Shown: positions 1 through 7,583 of the stretch, piece by piece
Layout of the letters: each line of letters begins with the position of its first letter
How positions within the stretch are numbered: position 1 is the stretch's first letter
Assembly (NCBI GenBank): GCA_964604165.1
Contig: CAZRYF010000017.1
Location: 1-64,000, forward strand
DNA length: 64,000 nt
Source of the DNA: JAYZDK01 sp964604165
GTDB taxonomy: Bacteria > Myxococcota_A > UBA796 > CAJQPC01
Direction of reading: 5' to 3'
Translations under genes and position numbers: made by a program
The notes under the pieces: generated by a model
What the model was told of the DNA's origin: nothing
The model's database searches: none
What the model saw: the letters and a program-made list of their open reading frames with translations, nothing else

Positions 1-1586
1 CTCAACGCCCGCTCCTCAAACCCCGCCCGCAGGATGAACCAGACCACCGGCGCCTCCAACCCAATCACCACACCCACCAACACCAGCCCCAGGACCATGA
101 ACAGGATTCCCCCAAGTCCGGCCGACGCCTTGGCAGCGTTGTCGGCCTTGAAGTCTGGAAAGCTCGCCCCGAGGCCCATGGCGAGTCCCGAGAGGGAAAA
201 GGCCAGGAGCAGCGCGGTCAGCCCGCCGATCAGGGACAGGGACAACGGGGAGTCCAGGATGGAATTGGAGGCCAAAATCAGGGTCTCCCCCACCACCAGC
301 ATGGGCAGCATCCCCGGCAGGGCCTTGGCGAGGAGGTAGCGCTCTGCGCTGACAGGTCCCGAGCGCAGAAGCCAGAAGGCGCGACCTTCTCCGCTCACCG
401 CCGTGAACTGAAAGCGCACCGCGATGCCCGCCATCACGAACCCCGCCATGCCCAGGTTCAGAAACGCCAGGGCGTTCTTGAACCCCTGCATGAAAGGACC
501 TCGCACCACATCCACCGGCAGCGCCTTCACGCTGAAGAGGTAGATCATGATCAGACTGCCCAACAAAAAGACCTGGCTCCACTGGGAAGGATCCCGAAAG
601 AAGACCTTCACATCCTTGGTCACGATGGGTCGCATGTCCGCGGGCAGGAACCGGCGCACCACCGACAAGGCTCCATCCAGCCAGCCGGCCGTGGCAAAGC
701 GGGCATCCCCCGCCTCCTGGCTCTTGGCCCAACCCCCGTCAAAGAGGGACAACACAAACCACCGACTGACCGCCAGGGCGGCCCCGGCACCGCTGACCAG
801 AAGGCCCAGGGAGACCCAGGGAAAGGGCCGCCCCTGTAGCTGGCTGATGAGCACGTCTCCCGCCCACCCGGGGGGAAAGAAGTCCGGAATCGGCGACTGC
901 AGCTGCGCCACGTAGGCGGCCAGGGACTCAAAGGCCTGGGCGTTGACCAGCTGCTCCGGGCGCACCATGCGCAAGAAGAGAAACACCGCCACCACCAGGA
1001 GCAGCCCCATCACCACCAAGGCCTCCCGCGCCCGCCGGGCGGGAAACACGTTCACCAGCACGCTGGAGAAGCTCACGCCAATGGCGGCTGGAATCAGGAG
1101 AAAGGCCGGCACCACCACAAGCAGCAGGGCGTAGTAGGAGAGCCCCGCCCCATGCACGTAGCCATAGGCCAGAAAAAGCGGCATGCCGAACATAGCCATC
1201 ATCCAGCTGGACTGGGTCATGGACTCGGCCAGGCGAGCGTAGTGAAAGCTGCCCCGGGAAACCGGGAAAGAGAGGACCAGCTCCAGGTCGTCGGAGAGAT
1301 AGAAATTCGAAAGGGTGGTGATGACGTTGGAGAAAATCAGCATCGCAAAGAGCGACACCAGCAAAATCTCCAGGAGCTTCCGGGTGAGCAGGGGACCGAA
1401 GACCTCGACCTCCTGAAAAGCACCCACCAAGAAAGCCATGCCCACAAGGAGCCCCACCCAGAACAGAACGCCCCCAAAACCAAAGGCGCCCACAATCCAG
1501 TGGGTGCGCGTATCCGCGGTTCGCCAGCGGCCCAGAAGCCCCAGGAATCGAGGCCGCAGCAGGTAGACGCTGCTCACGCCTTCCAT
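1..1586 (-). CDS. ABC-2-type transporter permease, C-terminus cut by window edge
   Basis: This is a polytopic inner-membrane protein, open at the left edge with 528 codons visible. It begins MEGVSSVYLLRPRFLGLL at an ATG 7 bases after the mlaD stop, so the two genes are probably co-transcribed. Many hydrophobic segments are visible in two halves, separated by a soluble stretch around residues 210-300. This is the layout of large ABC exporter permeases without a fused ATPase domain. No ATPase gene lies next to it. The nearest free partner is the EcsA/YtrB-like ATPase at 8829-9587, beyond the inserted plus-strand genes. Pairing them is inference from locus layout. The substrate is unknown, and the exact family cannot be fixed without a profile search. 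Confidence 0.7.
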   Translation of the reverse strand, partial: MEGVSSVYLLRPRFLGLLGRWRTADTRTHWIVGAFGFGGVLFWVGLLVGMAFLVGAFQEVEVFGPLLTRKLLEILLVSLFAMLIFSNVITTLSNFYLSDDLELVLSFPVSRGSFHYARLAESMTQSSWMMAMFGMPLFLAYGYVHGAGLSYYALLLVVVPAFLLIPAAIGVSFSSVLVNVFPARRAREALVVMGLLLVVAVFLFLRMVRPEQLVNAQAFESLAAYVAQLQSPIPDFFPPGWAGDVLISQLQGRPFPWVSLGLLVSGAGAALAVSRWFVLSLFDGGWAKSQEAGDARFATAGWLDGALSVVRRFLPADMRPIVTKDVKVFFRDPSQWSQVFLLGSLIMIYLFSVKALPVDVVRGPFMQGFKNALAFLNLGMAGFVMAGIAVRFQFTAVSGEGRAFWLLRSGPVSAERYLLAKALPGMLPMLVVGETLILASNSILDSPLSLSLIGGLTALLLAFSLSGLAMGLGASFPDFKADNAAKASAGLGGILFMVLGLVLVGVVIGLEAPVVWFILRAGFEERAL

Positions 1587-1593
1587 GAAGCGC

Positions 1594-2688
1594 TCACGGC
1601 TCGGGGGTGTCGGACCAGCTGGCGGCGTCGCGCTCCTCGCCCTCTTCAATGGTCTTTCGGATGTAGCTCCTCAAGAGCTTCGAGCGCTGGGCCCCCCCGA
1701 CCAGGGACCGCATCTCTTCGTAGAGGCTCGGGTCCTGGGCCAGCATGCCGATGGTGCCCTTGCCCGCCTCGACGCCATCCACCAGGAGGCGCAGATCGGA
1801 CACCACCGCCTCCAGGTCATCCACCATCTCCGTGCGATCCGGGTCGTAGAGAAGCGCGTTGAGAAGGCTCTCCTCGCTTTGCAGGTCGTGCACCACCCCT
1901 CCGATGGCGTCCGCCAGCCCCGAGAGCTGCCCCGCCAGGATTGGCCCCTGATCCCCGTAGATCAGCTGGTTGGCCAGGCCGTCCCCGGTGCGCACCGCAT
2001 TTGCCAGGGCCGAAAAGTCCTGGGCGGCGAGCTCCAGCTCGGAGGCCACGTTGTTGACCCGGCCAGCGAGAGCGCCGTCGTAGACCAAAGAGTGGATCAG
2101 TCCATCTCCCTGCTCTGCGCTGACCATGATGTTCTCCAGGGAGCTGATGAGCCGGGCCACAGAGGCGGCGGACACCTCGGACTCATCCCCCATGAGCACC
2201 TTGACCTTCCGGGCGATGATGGCCACGTCGTTCAACACCTCGGTGGCCCTCTCCTGGTATTCGAGGAGGCTGGTGCTGGTCTCGGTGGCCAGCCACGCGT
2301 CATGGAGCAGCTTCGGCTCCTCCGGGGAGCCCACGGAGATGCTGATGTACTTGTCCCCGAGCATGCCTTCAGTCTCGATGCGGGCGATGGAGTCTTCTCG
2401 AATCCGCGGCGCAAAGCTCGCATTCATGGAGAGCTGGACAAAGATGTCCTTGACCTGGGGATCGTCTGGAAGGCGAATCGCGGTGACCTCCCCCACGTCG
2501 ATTCCCGCCAGTCGCACGCTGGCCCCCTGGCGCAGTCCGGCCACGTCTCCAAACGAACAATGGAGCTTGTAGTAGTCCTCGAACAGGCCCTTTGTCCCAC
2601 CCAGCATCACCGTGGCCACCACGCCAAGGCCAAGGGCAATCGCGAGAAAGAGACCCACGCGGAAGTTCTGGCCGCGTTGCTGATCCAT
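1594..2688 (-). CDS. mlaD: MlaD-family MCE-domain lipid-transport protein
   Basis: This is the periplasmic substrate-binding component of an MlaFED-type phospholipid transporter, anchored by one N-terminal helix (about residues 9-30) and followed by an MCE domain (about 38-120, with VRLAGIDVGEVTAI). The rest, to residue 364, is long and helical, much bigger than the roughly 180-residue E. coli MlaD. This resembles the extended MCE proteins of other Gram-negatives. The ATG at 2688 is chosen because GGGGAGGATC precedes it and translation begins MDQQRGQNFRVGLFL; a longer in-frame extension lacks signal-like sequence. mlaF and mlaE are not adjacent: they lie at 6807-8341 on the same strand. The ABC permease follows 7 bases downstream. 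Confidence 0.9.
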   Translation of the reverse strand: MDQQRGQNFRVGLFLAIALGLGVVATVMLGGTKGLFEDYYKLHCSFGDVAGLRQGASVRLAGIDVGEVTAIRLPDDPQVKDIFVQLSMNASFAPRIREDSIARIETEGMLGDKYISISVGSPEEPKLLHDAWLATETSTSLLEYQERATEVLNDVAIIARKVKVLMGDESEVSAASVARLISSLENIMVSAEQGDGLIHSLVYDGALAGRVNNVASELELAAQDFSALANAVRTGDGLANQLIYGDQGPILAGQLSGLADAIGGVVHDLQSEESLLNALLYDPDRTEMVDDLEAVVSDLRLLVDGVEAGKGTIGMLAQDPSLYEEMRSLVGGAQRSKLLRSYIRKTIEEGEERDAASWSDTPEP

Positions 2689-2786
2689 GATCCTCCCCGG
2701 CCCACAACAGGCCGAAAGCACCCTCATTCTATCTCGGAGTCGCCCGCGGAACGACCCTTGCAGGATATGCAGGGCGTCGGGAGGTG

Positions 2787-4364
2787 ATGGTGGCGGGTTC
2801 CAGACGAGGCGCAATGGCCCGTGGACTGATGCAGTCCGTAGCGGGAACGGGCTTCTCCCGGGCCATGGGGGCATTCCGGGACATCGCCATTGGGCACGTC
2901 TTCGGTGCGGGGCGCGTCTCGGATGCATTCTGGGTGGCTTTCACCGTTCCCAGCGTCTTTCGACGATTCGTTGCGGACGAGGGGCTGACGGGCATCTTGG
3001 TGCCTGCGATTCAACAAGCGGAAGCGGATGAAGGGAAAGAAGCGGGCTGGAGACTGGCCCGAAGCGCGTTGGCCGTGCTGCTGGTGGCCTGTGGCGTCCT
3101 CTGCATGGTGGGTATTCTGGGGGCCCCGTGGCTGGTGTCAGCGTTCGCGTGGGGCTTCACCTCTGATCCGGAGCAATTTCAGCTCACCGTCACCCTGACC
3201 CGGATGCTGTTTCCCTTTGTCCTCCTGGTGAGCCTGCTGTCCTGGTGCGAGGGCATGCTCAACCTGCGACGGCACTTCTTTCTGCCCAAGATGGCGCCGG
3301 GTTTCGTGGGGGGAGCGATGGGGGCCTCCGCCCTGTTGCTCGCCAACCGCTTTGAGGAGCCGACCTATGCGCTCGTGGTGGGCACCCTGGTCGGGGGGGC
3401 CATCCAGGTGCTGATTTGCCTGCCCCGCATCATTCGCACGTTCGATGTGCCCATTCCCTGCTTCACCTGTCTGGGATCTCCACGTCTGCGCGGCTTCATC
3501 TCAGCCATGGGCGAGGTGGCCATCATCGGCATTTTTGCCCAGTTGAACCTGGTGGTCCTGCGTCTCTTGGCCTCCTTGCTGGAGCCAGGAAGCGTGACCC
3601 ACTACTGGTACGCAACCCGCATCAACGACCTGGCCCAGGGCATCATCGCGGTGGGTGTGGGCAGCGCCGCCTTGCCCGAGCTGGCCTCATCTGTCGCCGC
3701 AAGGGACTGGGATTCTTTTCGGGGAGACCTCTCCGGCGCCATGCGCCTGGTGGGTGTGCTCCTGATTCCTGCAGCCGCGTTGACCTTCGCACTGGCCATG
3801 CCGATCACCTCTCTGTTGTTTCTCCACGGGGAGTTCGGGCTGGAGGATGCCCACCGGACGGCTGCCACCCTGCGCATGATGCTGCCGTTCATGTTGGCGC
3901 TGGGGGGAATCCACATTCTCAAACGAGCCTATTTCGCCTTGGACGACCGGCGGCTGCTCATGGGGGTCGCCTGCTTTGGGCTGGTGTTGACAGGTTCTCT
4001 GGGCTGGTTCTTCTCCACGAACATGGGGGTGGAAGGGCTGGCCCTCGGACTGTCCTTGGCCACGACGGTACAGCTATTGGCCTATGCGTTCTTTCTTCCG
4101 CGGCGCACAGGAGAGCGCATGGGGCTACGGGCGCTTGGCTCACCCCTCTTTCGCATGACAGTGGCTGCAGTGCCTTCGGCGCTTCTGTCATCGTACCTGG
4201 CAGGACTGGGTTCCTGGGAGGGAGGCGCATCCCTTCTGAACTTTGGCGTCCTCACGGCGGCGGGAGCTGCGGGGCTTGTTCTCTACACCGTGCTGGCCTC
4301 GGCGCTGGGCATCGCCGAAATGCAGGCGGTCCTCACCCGGCTTGGAGTTAGGAGGTCCGCATGA
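2787..4364 (+). CDS. murJ: MurJ/MviN lipid II flippase
   Basis: This is a polytopic protein of the MurJ (MOP superfamily) type, which flips lipid II across the inner membrane for peptidoglycan synthesis. The family N-terminal signature is clear: SRAMGAFRDIAIGHVFGAG followed by DAFWVAF and a PSVFRRFVADEG segment, close to the E. coli MurJ start. The length of about 520 residues with a dozen or more hydrophobic segments fits. The start is uncertain. ATG 2787 is very close to GGGAGG, while ATG 2814 (MARGLMQSV) aligns better with known MurJ N-termini. It is divergent from mlaD, and its last four bases overlap fabL, suggesting translational coupling of envelope and fatty-acid genes. Confidence 0.92.
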   Translation: MVAGSRRGAMARGLMQSVAGTGFSRAMGAFRDIAIGHVFGAGRVSDAFWVAFTVPSVFRRFVADEGLTGILVPAIQQAEADEGKEAGWRLARSALAVLLVACGVLCMVGILGAPWLVSAFAWGFTSDPEQFQLTVTLTRMLFPFVLLVSLLSWCEGMLNLRRHFFLPKMAPGFVGGAMGASALLLANRFEEPTYALVVGTLVGGAIQVLICLPRIIRTFDVPIPCFTCLGSPRLRGFISAMGEVAIIGIFAQLNLVVLRLLASLLEPGSVTHYWYATRINDLAQGIIAVGVGSAALPELASSVAARDWDSFRGDLSGAMRLVGVLLIPAAALTFALAMPITSLLFLHGEFGLEDAHRTAATLRMMLPFMLALGGIHILKRAYFALDDRRLLMGVACFGLVLTGSLGWFFSTNMGVEGLALGLSLATTVQLLAYAFFLPRRTGERMGLRALGSPLFRMTVAAVPSALLSSYLAGLGSWEGGASLLNFGVLTAAGAAGLVLYTVLASALGIAEMQAVLTRLGVRRSA

Positions 4365-5080
4365 ACGCACTCGTCACCGGCTCCTCCCGCGGCATCGGCC
4401 GCGCCATCGCCACCCGACTCGCAGCCCACGGCGGCAGCGTGGTCGTGAACTACCTGGTCAACAAGGCCGAGGCGGAGATCACCGCCGAGCAGGTGAACGC
4501 CGCCGGGGGCACGCCAGTCCTGGTGCAAGGCGATGTGCGCCACGCCGGGGACCTGAAGCGCCTGGCGGGCTCCCTGGACCGCATCGACGTGCTGGTTCAC
4601 AACGCGGCGATGGGCGTGCTCAAGCCCATGGCGGACATTCGCGAGAACCAGTGGGACCTGACCCTGGAGTCGAGCGCCCGCCCCTTCTGGTTGCTCACCA
4701 AACTCTGCCTGGACCGCATGCCCGCGGGCAGCAGCATCATCGGGGTGTCGTCCCTCGGATCCCGCAAGTTCGTCCCTGGCTACGCCGCCATGGGCGCCGC
4801 CAAGGCCGCCCTCGAGGGCCTCACCCGCCAGCTTGCAGTCGAGCTTGCCCCACAGGGCCTCCGCGTGAACACCATCACCGGCGGGCTGGTGGACACGGAC
4901 GCCCTGAACCATTTTCCGGACAGAGAGGCCATGATGGCCACCGCAAAGAAGATCACCCCCATGGGCCGCGTGGGAACGGCGGACGACATCGCCGCAGCGG
5001 TGGAGCTGCTGACAATGCCCCAGGCGGCCTGGATCACCGGGCAGACGCTGGTGGCGGATGGGGGGTTGTCGTTGGTGTAG
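4361..5080 (+). CDS. fabL: FabL-type enoyl-ACP reductase (SDR family)
   Basis: This is a short-chain dehydrogenase of 239 residues that probably performs the last, NADPH-dependent reduction step of fatty-acid elongation. The cofactor glycine motif TGSSRGIGR is at residues 6-14. The active site is Tyr141-x6-Lys148, the spacing of enoyl-ACP reductases, rather than Tyr-x3-Lys of ketoreductases such as FabG. The segment GGLVDTDALNHFPDRE (about 174-189) closely resembles Bacillus subtilis FabL, and the C-terminal GQTLVADGG is typical of SDRs. ATG 4361 overlaps the murJ stop (ATGA). No other fatty-acid synthesis gene is adjacent, and the sequence alone cannot say whether FabI also exists in this genome. 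Confidence 0.85.
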   Translation: MNALVTGSSRGIGRAIATRLAAHGGSVVVNYLVNKAEAEITAEQVNAAGGTPVLVQGDVRHAGDLKRLAGSLDRIDVLVHNAAMGVLKPMADIRENQWDLTLESSARPFWLLTKLCLDRMPAGSSIIGVSSLGSRKFVPGYAAMGAAKAALEGLTRQLAVELAPQGLRVNTITGGLVDTDALNHFPDREAMMATAKKITPMGRVGTADDIAAAVELLTMPQAAWITGQTLVADGGLSLV

Positions 5081-5100
5081 TCGGGAGCCTCTGTGCCCTG

Positions 5101-5290
5101 CGCGGAGTTCCTGAGTTCCGGGCGGGGGAGTTCCGACCGGAGTTCCGCCGGAGTTCAGTGCGCCGGAGTTCCAAGGAGTTCCGCGTGAGTTCCGCGTGAG
5201 TTCCGAAAAGTTCCGGGGACACCATACTTAACTCCCGAAGTTCCGGGGACTGGACAAGTTCCGCGCCAAGCTCCGGGGACTCTCAACGCC
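5101..5290. repeat. Array of GAGTTCCG-type short repeats downstream of fabL
   Basis: About ten close variants of GGAGTTCCG follow one another here with spacers of a few bases. The array includes two adjacent copies of CGCGTGAGTTC and one full unit running into GGGGACACCATACTTAACTCCC. It fills the space between the fabL stop and the toxin gene and reads into the toxin 3' end. The arrangement looks like repeat expansion by slippage or REP-type insertion. No transposase is visible. Confidence 0.8.
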
Positions 5291-5553
5291 CACTCGCGGT
5301 GGGTCCACATTCGCAGGCCCTTGACGATACGTTGCGCGTCCAGGACCTGGTAGACCAGTCGGTGCTGGAGGTTTATGCGACGGGAGTAGGTGCCTGCCAG
5401 ATCCCCCACCAGCTTCTCGAAGCGCGACGCGGTGCGATTCGGGTCCGCCGCCAGCAGGTCCAACAGGGCCTGAGCGTTCTTTCGAAGGCTGCATCGGGCG
5501 AGCTTCTTGGCGTCCTTCTGGGCATGCCGGGTGAACACGACCCGCCAGCTCAC
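5155..5553 (-). CDS. Txe/YoeB-family mRNA interferase toxin with repeat-derived C-terminal extension
   Basis: Residues 1-87 match the RelE-fold Txe/YoeB toxins, which cut mRNA at the ribosome. Visible landmarks are the N-terminal FTRHAQKDAKKLA, central LVGDLAGTYSRRINLQHRLVYQV and near-terminal LRMWTHRE, where family members normally stop. Here the frame runs on for about 45 residues through the GTTCCGGGGACACC repeats (for example VKYGVPGTF), so the native stop seems to have been lost. It starts at GTG 5553. The cognate antitoxin is upstream but separated by a 70-bp duplication. Whether the extended toxin is active is unknown. Neutralised toxins of this family act in the cytoplasm as a pair with Phd/YefM-type antitoxins. 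Confidence 0.8.
   Translation of the reverse strand: MSWRVVFTRHAQKDAKKLARCSLRKNAQALLDLLAADPNRTASRFEKLVGDLAGTYSRRINLQHRLVYQVLDAQRIVKGLRMWTHREWALRVPGAWRGTCPVPGTSGVKYGVPGTFRNSRGTHAELLGTPAH
5209..5236 (+). repeat. REP-like repeat copy, forward
   Basis: A 28-base unit beginning AGTTCCGGGGACACCATAC and ending TTAACTCCC. It is identical to the left arm of the palindrome at 6229-6286. It lies within the toxin C-terminal extension (opposite strand). Confidence 0.85.
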
Positions 5554-5684
5554 CAGCCGGGGTCCTCGCTCATGTCATCGGAGTCGGTCTGATTGCCTTC
5601 CCGAATCGACTCCACCAGCTCACCAGCCGGGGTCCTCGCTCATGTCATCGGAGTCGGTCTGATTGCCTTCCCGAATCGACTCCA
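5545..5684. repeat. 70-bp direct tandem duplication at the antitoxin/toxin junction
   Basis: Two essentially identical 70-base units abut (5545-5614 and 5615-5684), each carrying the antitoxin 3' end and the toxin start GTGAGCTGG. A few more matching bases extend past the second unit. Before duplication the antitoxin stop and the toxin GTG would have overlapped in GTGA. Now they are 66 bases apart. Confidence 0.93.
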
Positions 5685-5862
5685 CCAGCCCCGGCACCCG
5701 GTGCAAATGGACAGTCTCCAGCAGGCCGCGCCAATCTTCTTCACCCACCGGCACGGCGTTGTTGCGCTTGCCAGTGATCAGCACCGGCTCGTGTTCCTCC
5801 GAGACCTGATCCAGGAGTCGATAAAGGTTCTGCCGGGCCTCGCTGGCGTTTATCTTGCTCAT
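5620..5862 (-). CDS. Phd/YefM-family antitoxin
   Basis: An 80-residue protein with the Phd/YefM N-terminal DNA-binding fold (MSKINASEARQNLYRLLDQV), followed by SEEHEPVLITGKRNNAVPVGE, the usual antitoxin signature. The acidic C-terminal tail (TDSDDMSEDPGW) would be the toxin-neutralising part. ATG 5862 is preceded by GGAGGCTCTCC. In this family the antitoxin, alone or with toxin, represses its own promoter; no operator could be assigned with confidence here. Its 3' end is duplicated 70 bases downstream in front of the toxin, so the normal overlapping stop/start with the toxin is lost. Confidence 0.88.
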   Translation of the reverse strand: MSKINASEARQNLYRLLDQVSEEHEPVLITGKRNNAVPVGEEDWRGLLETVHLHRVPGLVESIREGNQTDSDDMSEDPGW

Positions 5863-5865
5863 GGA

Positions 5866-6139
5866 GAGCCTCCACTCGAATAACGTACGGTCCGTCCACG
5901 GGTTTCTTGGAGATGGGGGGAGGTGGGTGTGTTGTCCCCAGAACTTGGGAGTTAAGTATGGCGTCCCCGGAATCTGGTCCCCGGAATCTGTGGGTTGTTC
6001 GGATTTTGTTCGGAATCTGTGTCGGAATCTGTCTGGGTAGTCGGAATCAGTACGGAATCAGTAATGGCGGCCCATGGTAGCAGGCCAGCGAATTAGAGAG
6101 GCCTTCAGGCGAGAAAAAACCGCCGAGAAAGGAGCGAGG
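5866..6139. repeat. Repeat-rich gap between antitoxin and DUF3365 gene
   Basis: No gene is visible in these 274 bases. The right half consists of degenerate copies of TCCCCGGAATCTG and CGGAATCTGT/CGGAATCAGT (about 5960-6065). One longer reverse-orientation REP-like unit is at 5947-5975. The antitoxin promoter should lie at the left end, but no clear -35/-10 pair was recognised. Confidence 0.6.
5947..5975 (-). repeat. REP-like repeat copy, reverse, diverged
   Basis: The unit begins GGGAGTTAAGTATGGCGTCC and runs on to CCGGAATCT. Compared with the right arm of the 6229-6286 palindrome it has one C for T change inside and GGAATCT for GGAACT at the end. It is oriented opposite to the copy at 5209. 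Confidence 0.8.
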
Positions 6140-6796
6140 ATGCGTCTTCCCGTGCCACAGTCAGCCCTCCTGCTCGGACTCACCCTCCCGGTCCTTGCAG
6201 GACCTTCAAAGAGTTCCGGGGACTCAAAGAGTTCCGGGGACACCATACTTAACTCCCGGGAGTTAAGTATGGTGTCCCCGGAACTCCCCTCCCCGGCCGA
6301 GCAGAAGGCCATGGACACAGCCCAAAGCACCGCCCAGGCCCTGGGGGCGGATCTGAAGTCCCGGCTTCAGGCGACCCTAAAGGCAGAAGGTCCCGCAGCC
6401 GCGCTCTCCGTGTGCAGCCTGGAAGCCCAGCCCATCACCCAGAAGGCCAGCGCCCCGGAGGGAGTGCGCGTGGGACGCGCCTCCCTGCGCACGCGCAACC
6501 CGAAGAACACCCCGCCGGACTGGGTCGGGGCCTGGCTGACCGAGCACGGTGAGCGCAAGGTCACAGGCCTCTCCCCCAGCAAGTCCCTGGGCCAGGACCC
6601 AGAGGGCCGGCCCGTGGGCCGGTTTTTGGCCCCAATCGGCGTTCAGGGGCCCTGTCTCTTGTGCCACGGCCCCAAACAGTCCCTCCTGCCCGAGGTCCAG
6701 GCCCTCCTGGCCAAGCGCTACCCGGAAGACCAGGCCACCGGATACGCCCTCGGGGACCTTCGGGGGGTGATCTGGGCAGAGTCGCGGGTCGAGTAG
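6140..6796 (+). CDS. Secreted DUF3365 (Tll0287-like) c-type heme protein with repeat insertion
   Basis: A 218-residue exported protein. A signal peptide (residues 1-21, ending LPVLA-GP) is followed by a low-complexity stretch at about 22-50, entirely encoded by GTTCCGGGGAC repeats and the palindrome. The DUF3365 domain then runs to the end. Its hallmarks are VCSLEAQPI (about 91-99), VGRASLRTRNPKN (111-123) and a CLLCH heme-binding motif at 172-176. Proteins of this family are thought to bind a c-type heme in the periplasm as sensors or redox carriers. ATG 6140 follows AAAGGAGCG, and the N-terminus from it is signal-like. The repeat insertion keeps the frame and lies between signal and mature domain, so the protein may still be functional. 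Confidence 0.82.
   Translation: MRLPVPQSALLLGLTLPVLAGPSKSSGDSKSSGDTILNSRELSMVSPELPSPAEQKAMDTAQSTAQALGADLKSRLQATLKAEGPAAALSVCSLEAQPITQKASAPEGVRVGRASLRTRNPKNTPPDWVGAWLTEHGERKVTGLSPSKSLGQDPEGRPVGRFLAPIGVQGPCLLCHGPKQSLLPEVQALLAKRYPEDQATGYALGDLRGVIWAESRVE
6229..6286. repeat. 58-bp perfect palindrome formed by two opposed REP-like units
   Basis: The left arm GAGTTCCGGGGACACCATAC...TTAACTCCC is followed directly by its exact reverse complement; the centre falls between 6257 and 6258 (CCC|GGG). Two 18-bp direct repeats (6206-6223 and 6224-6241, TCAAAGAGTTCCGGGGAC) precede and overlap the left arm. The whole structure is inside the DUF3365 coding region and translates in frame. A transcript would form a very stable hairpin. 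Confidence 0.95.
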
Positions 6797-6806
6797 GACC
6801 GGGGGA

Positions 6807-7583
6807 CTAAGTCAACAACCCCGCATCCTCCGGCCGAAGGATCCCCCTGCCCCCTTCCGTGAACCGCTGAAGCACTTCGTGGCCGCTCTGGGCGGCGGCC
6901 TCCTTCGGGCCGATCCAGGCGACCTTCTTGTCAAAGAGAAACGCGATTCGGTCCGTCACGGTGAAGCAGCTCTCCATGTCGTGGGTCACCACAATGCTCG
7001 TCATCTTGAGCTTGTCCTGCAGCTCCAGGATCAAGCCGTTGATCCGCCGCACGTTGATCGGGTCCAGCCCCGTCGTGGGCTCGTCGTAGAGAATCACATC
7101 CGGCTCGATGGCGATGGCCCGGGCCAGCCCCACGCGCTTCTTCATGCCCCCGGAGAGCTCCGGCGGCCGCAGGTCCTCAATCCCCGGCATGCCCACCATC
7201 TCCAACACCTGGGCCACCCGGTCCCGCTGCTCTGCCTGCGTGCCCCAGTCGTGCTCCACCAGAGGATAGGCGATGTTCTCCAGCACGGTCAGGGAGTCAA
7301 AGAGGGCCGCCCCCTGAAAGAGCATGCCGATGCGACGCCGCAAGCCCAAGAGCTCCCTCGCGTTGAGGCCGCCCACGTCGTCTCCGAAGGCCTCGATGGC
7401 CCCCGAGTCAAACGACAACAGGCGAATCAGGAGCTTGAGGGTCACCGACTTGCCCGTGCCCGATCCCCCCACGATGGTCAGGGTCTCCCCCCTGTGCACA
7501 TCCAGGCTCATTCCCGAGAGCACGCTCTTGGGCCCGAAGGACTTGCATACATCTCGAAAGCGAATGACGACTTCGGGTTCCAT
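6807..7583 (-). CDS. mlaF: MlaF-type ABC transporter ATPase
   Basis: This is the cytoplasmic ATPase (258 residues) of an Mla phospholipid transporter. The Walker A motif is GGSGTGKS at residues 39-46. The Q-loop lies in MLFQGAALFDS, which is typical of MlaF, and the signature is LSGGMKKRVG. Walker B is VILYDEPTTGLDP and the switch His is in VVTHDMES. ATG 7583 overlaps the mlaE stop by one base (TGATG), so the genes are coupled. Normally mlaD follows; here the next same-strand genes are the toxin-antitoxin pair, and mlaD is 4 kb further on. It energises lipid movement between inner membrane and periplasmic carriers; direction cannot be read from the sequence. Confidence 0.93.
   Translation of the reverse strand: MEPEVVIRFRDVCKSFGPKSVLSGMSLDVHRGETLTIVGGSGTGKSVTLKLLIRLLSFDSGAIEAFGDDVGGLNARELLGLRRRIGMLFQGAALFDSLTVLENIAYPLVEHDWGTQAEQRDRVAQVLEMVGMPGIEDLRPPELSGGMKKRVGLARAIAIEPDVILYDEPTTGLDPINVRRINGLILELQDKLKMTSIVVTHDMESCFTVTDRIAFLFDKKVAWIGPKEAAAQSGHEVLQRFTEGGRGILRPEDAGLLT

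Noticed and set aside
1585..2787. Long open frame on the + strand across mlaD
   Set aside because: Antisense to a well-supported gene; no motif or signal.
4243..5199. 318-codon open frame on the + strand overlapping murJ and fabL
   Set aside because: It is out of frame with two clear genes and is Arg/His/Gly-rich, as expected from a GC-rich shadow frame.
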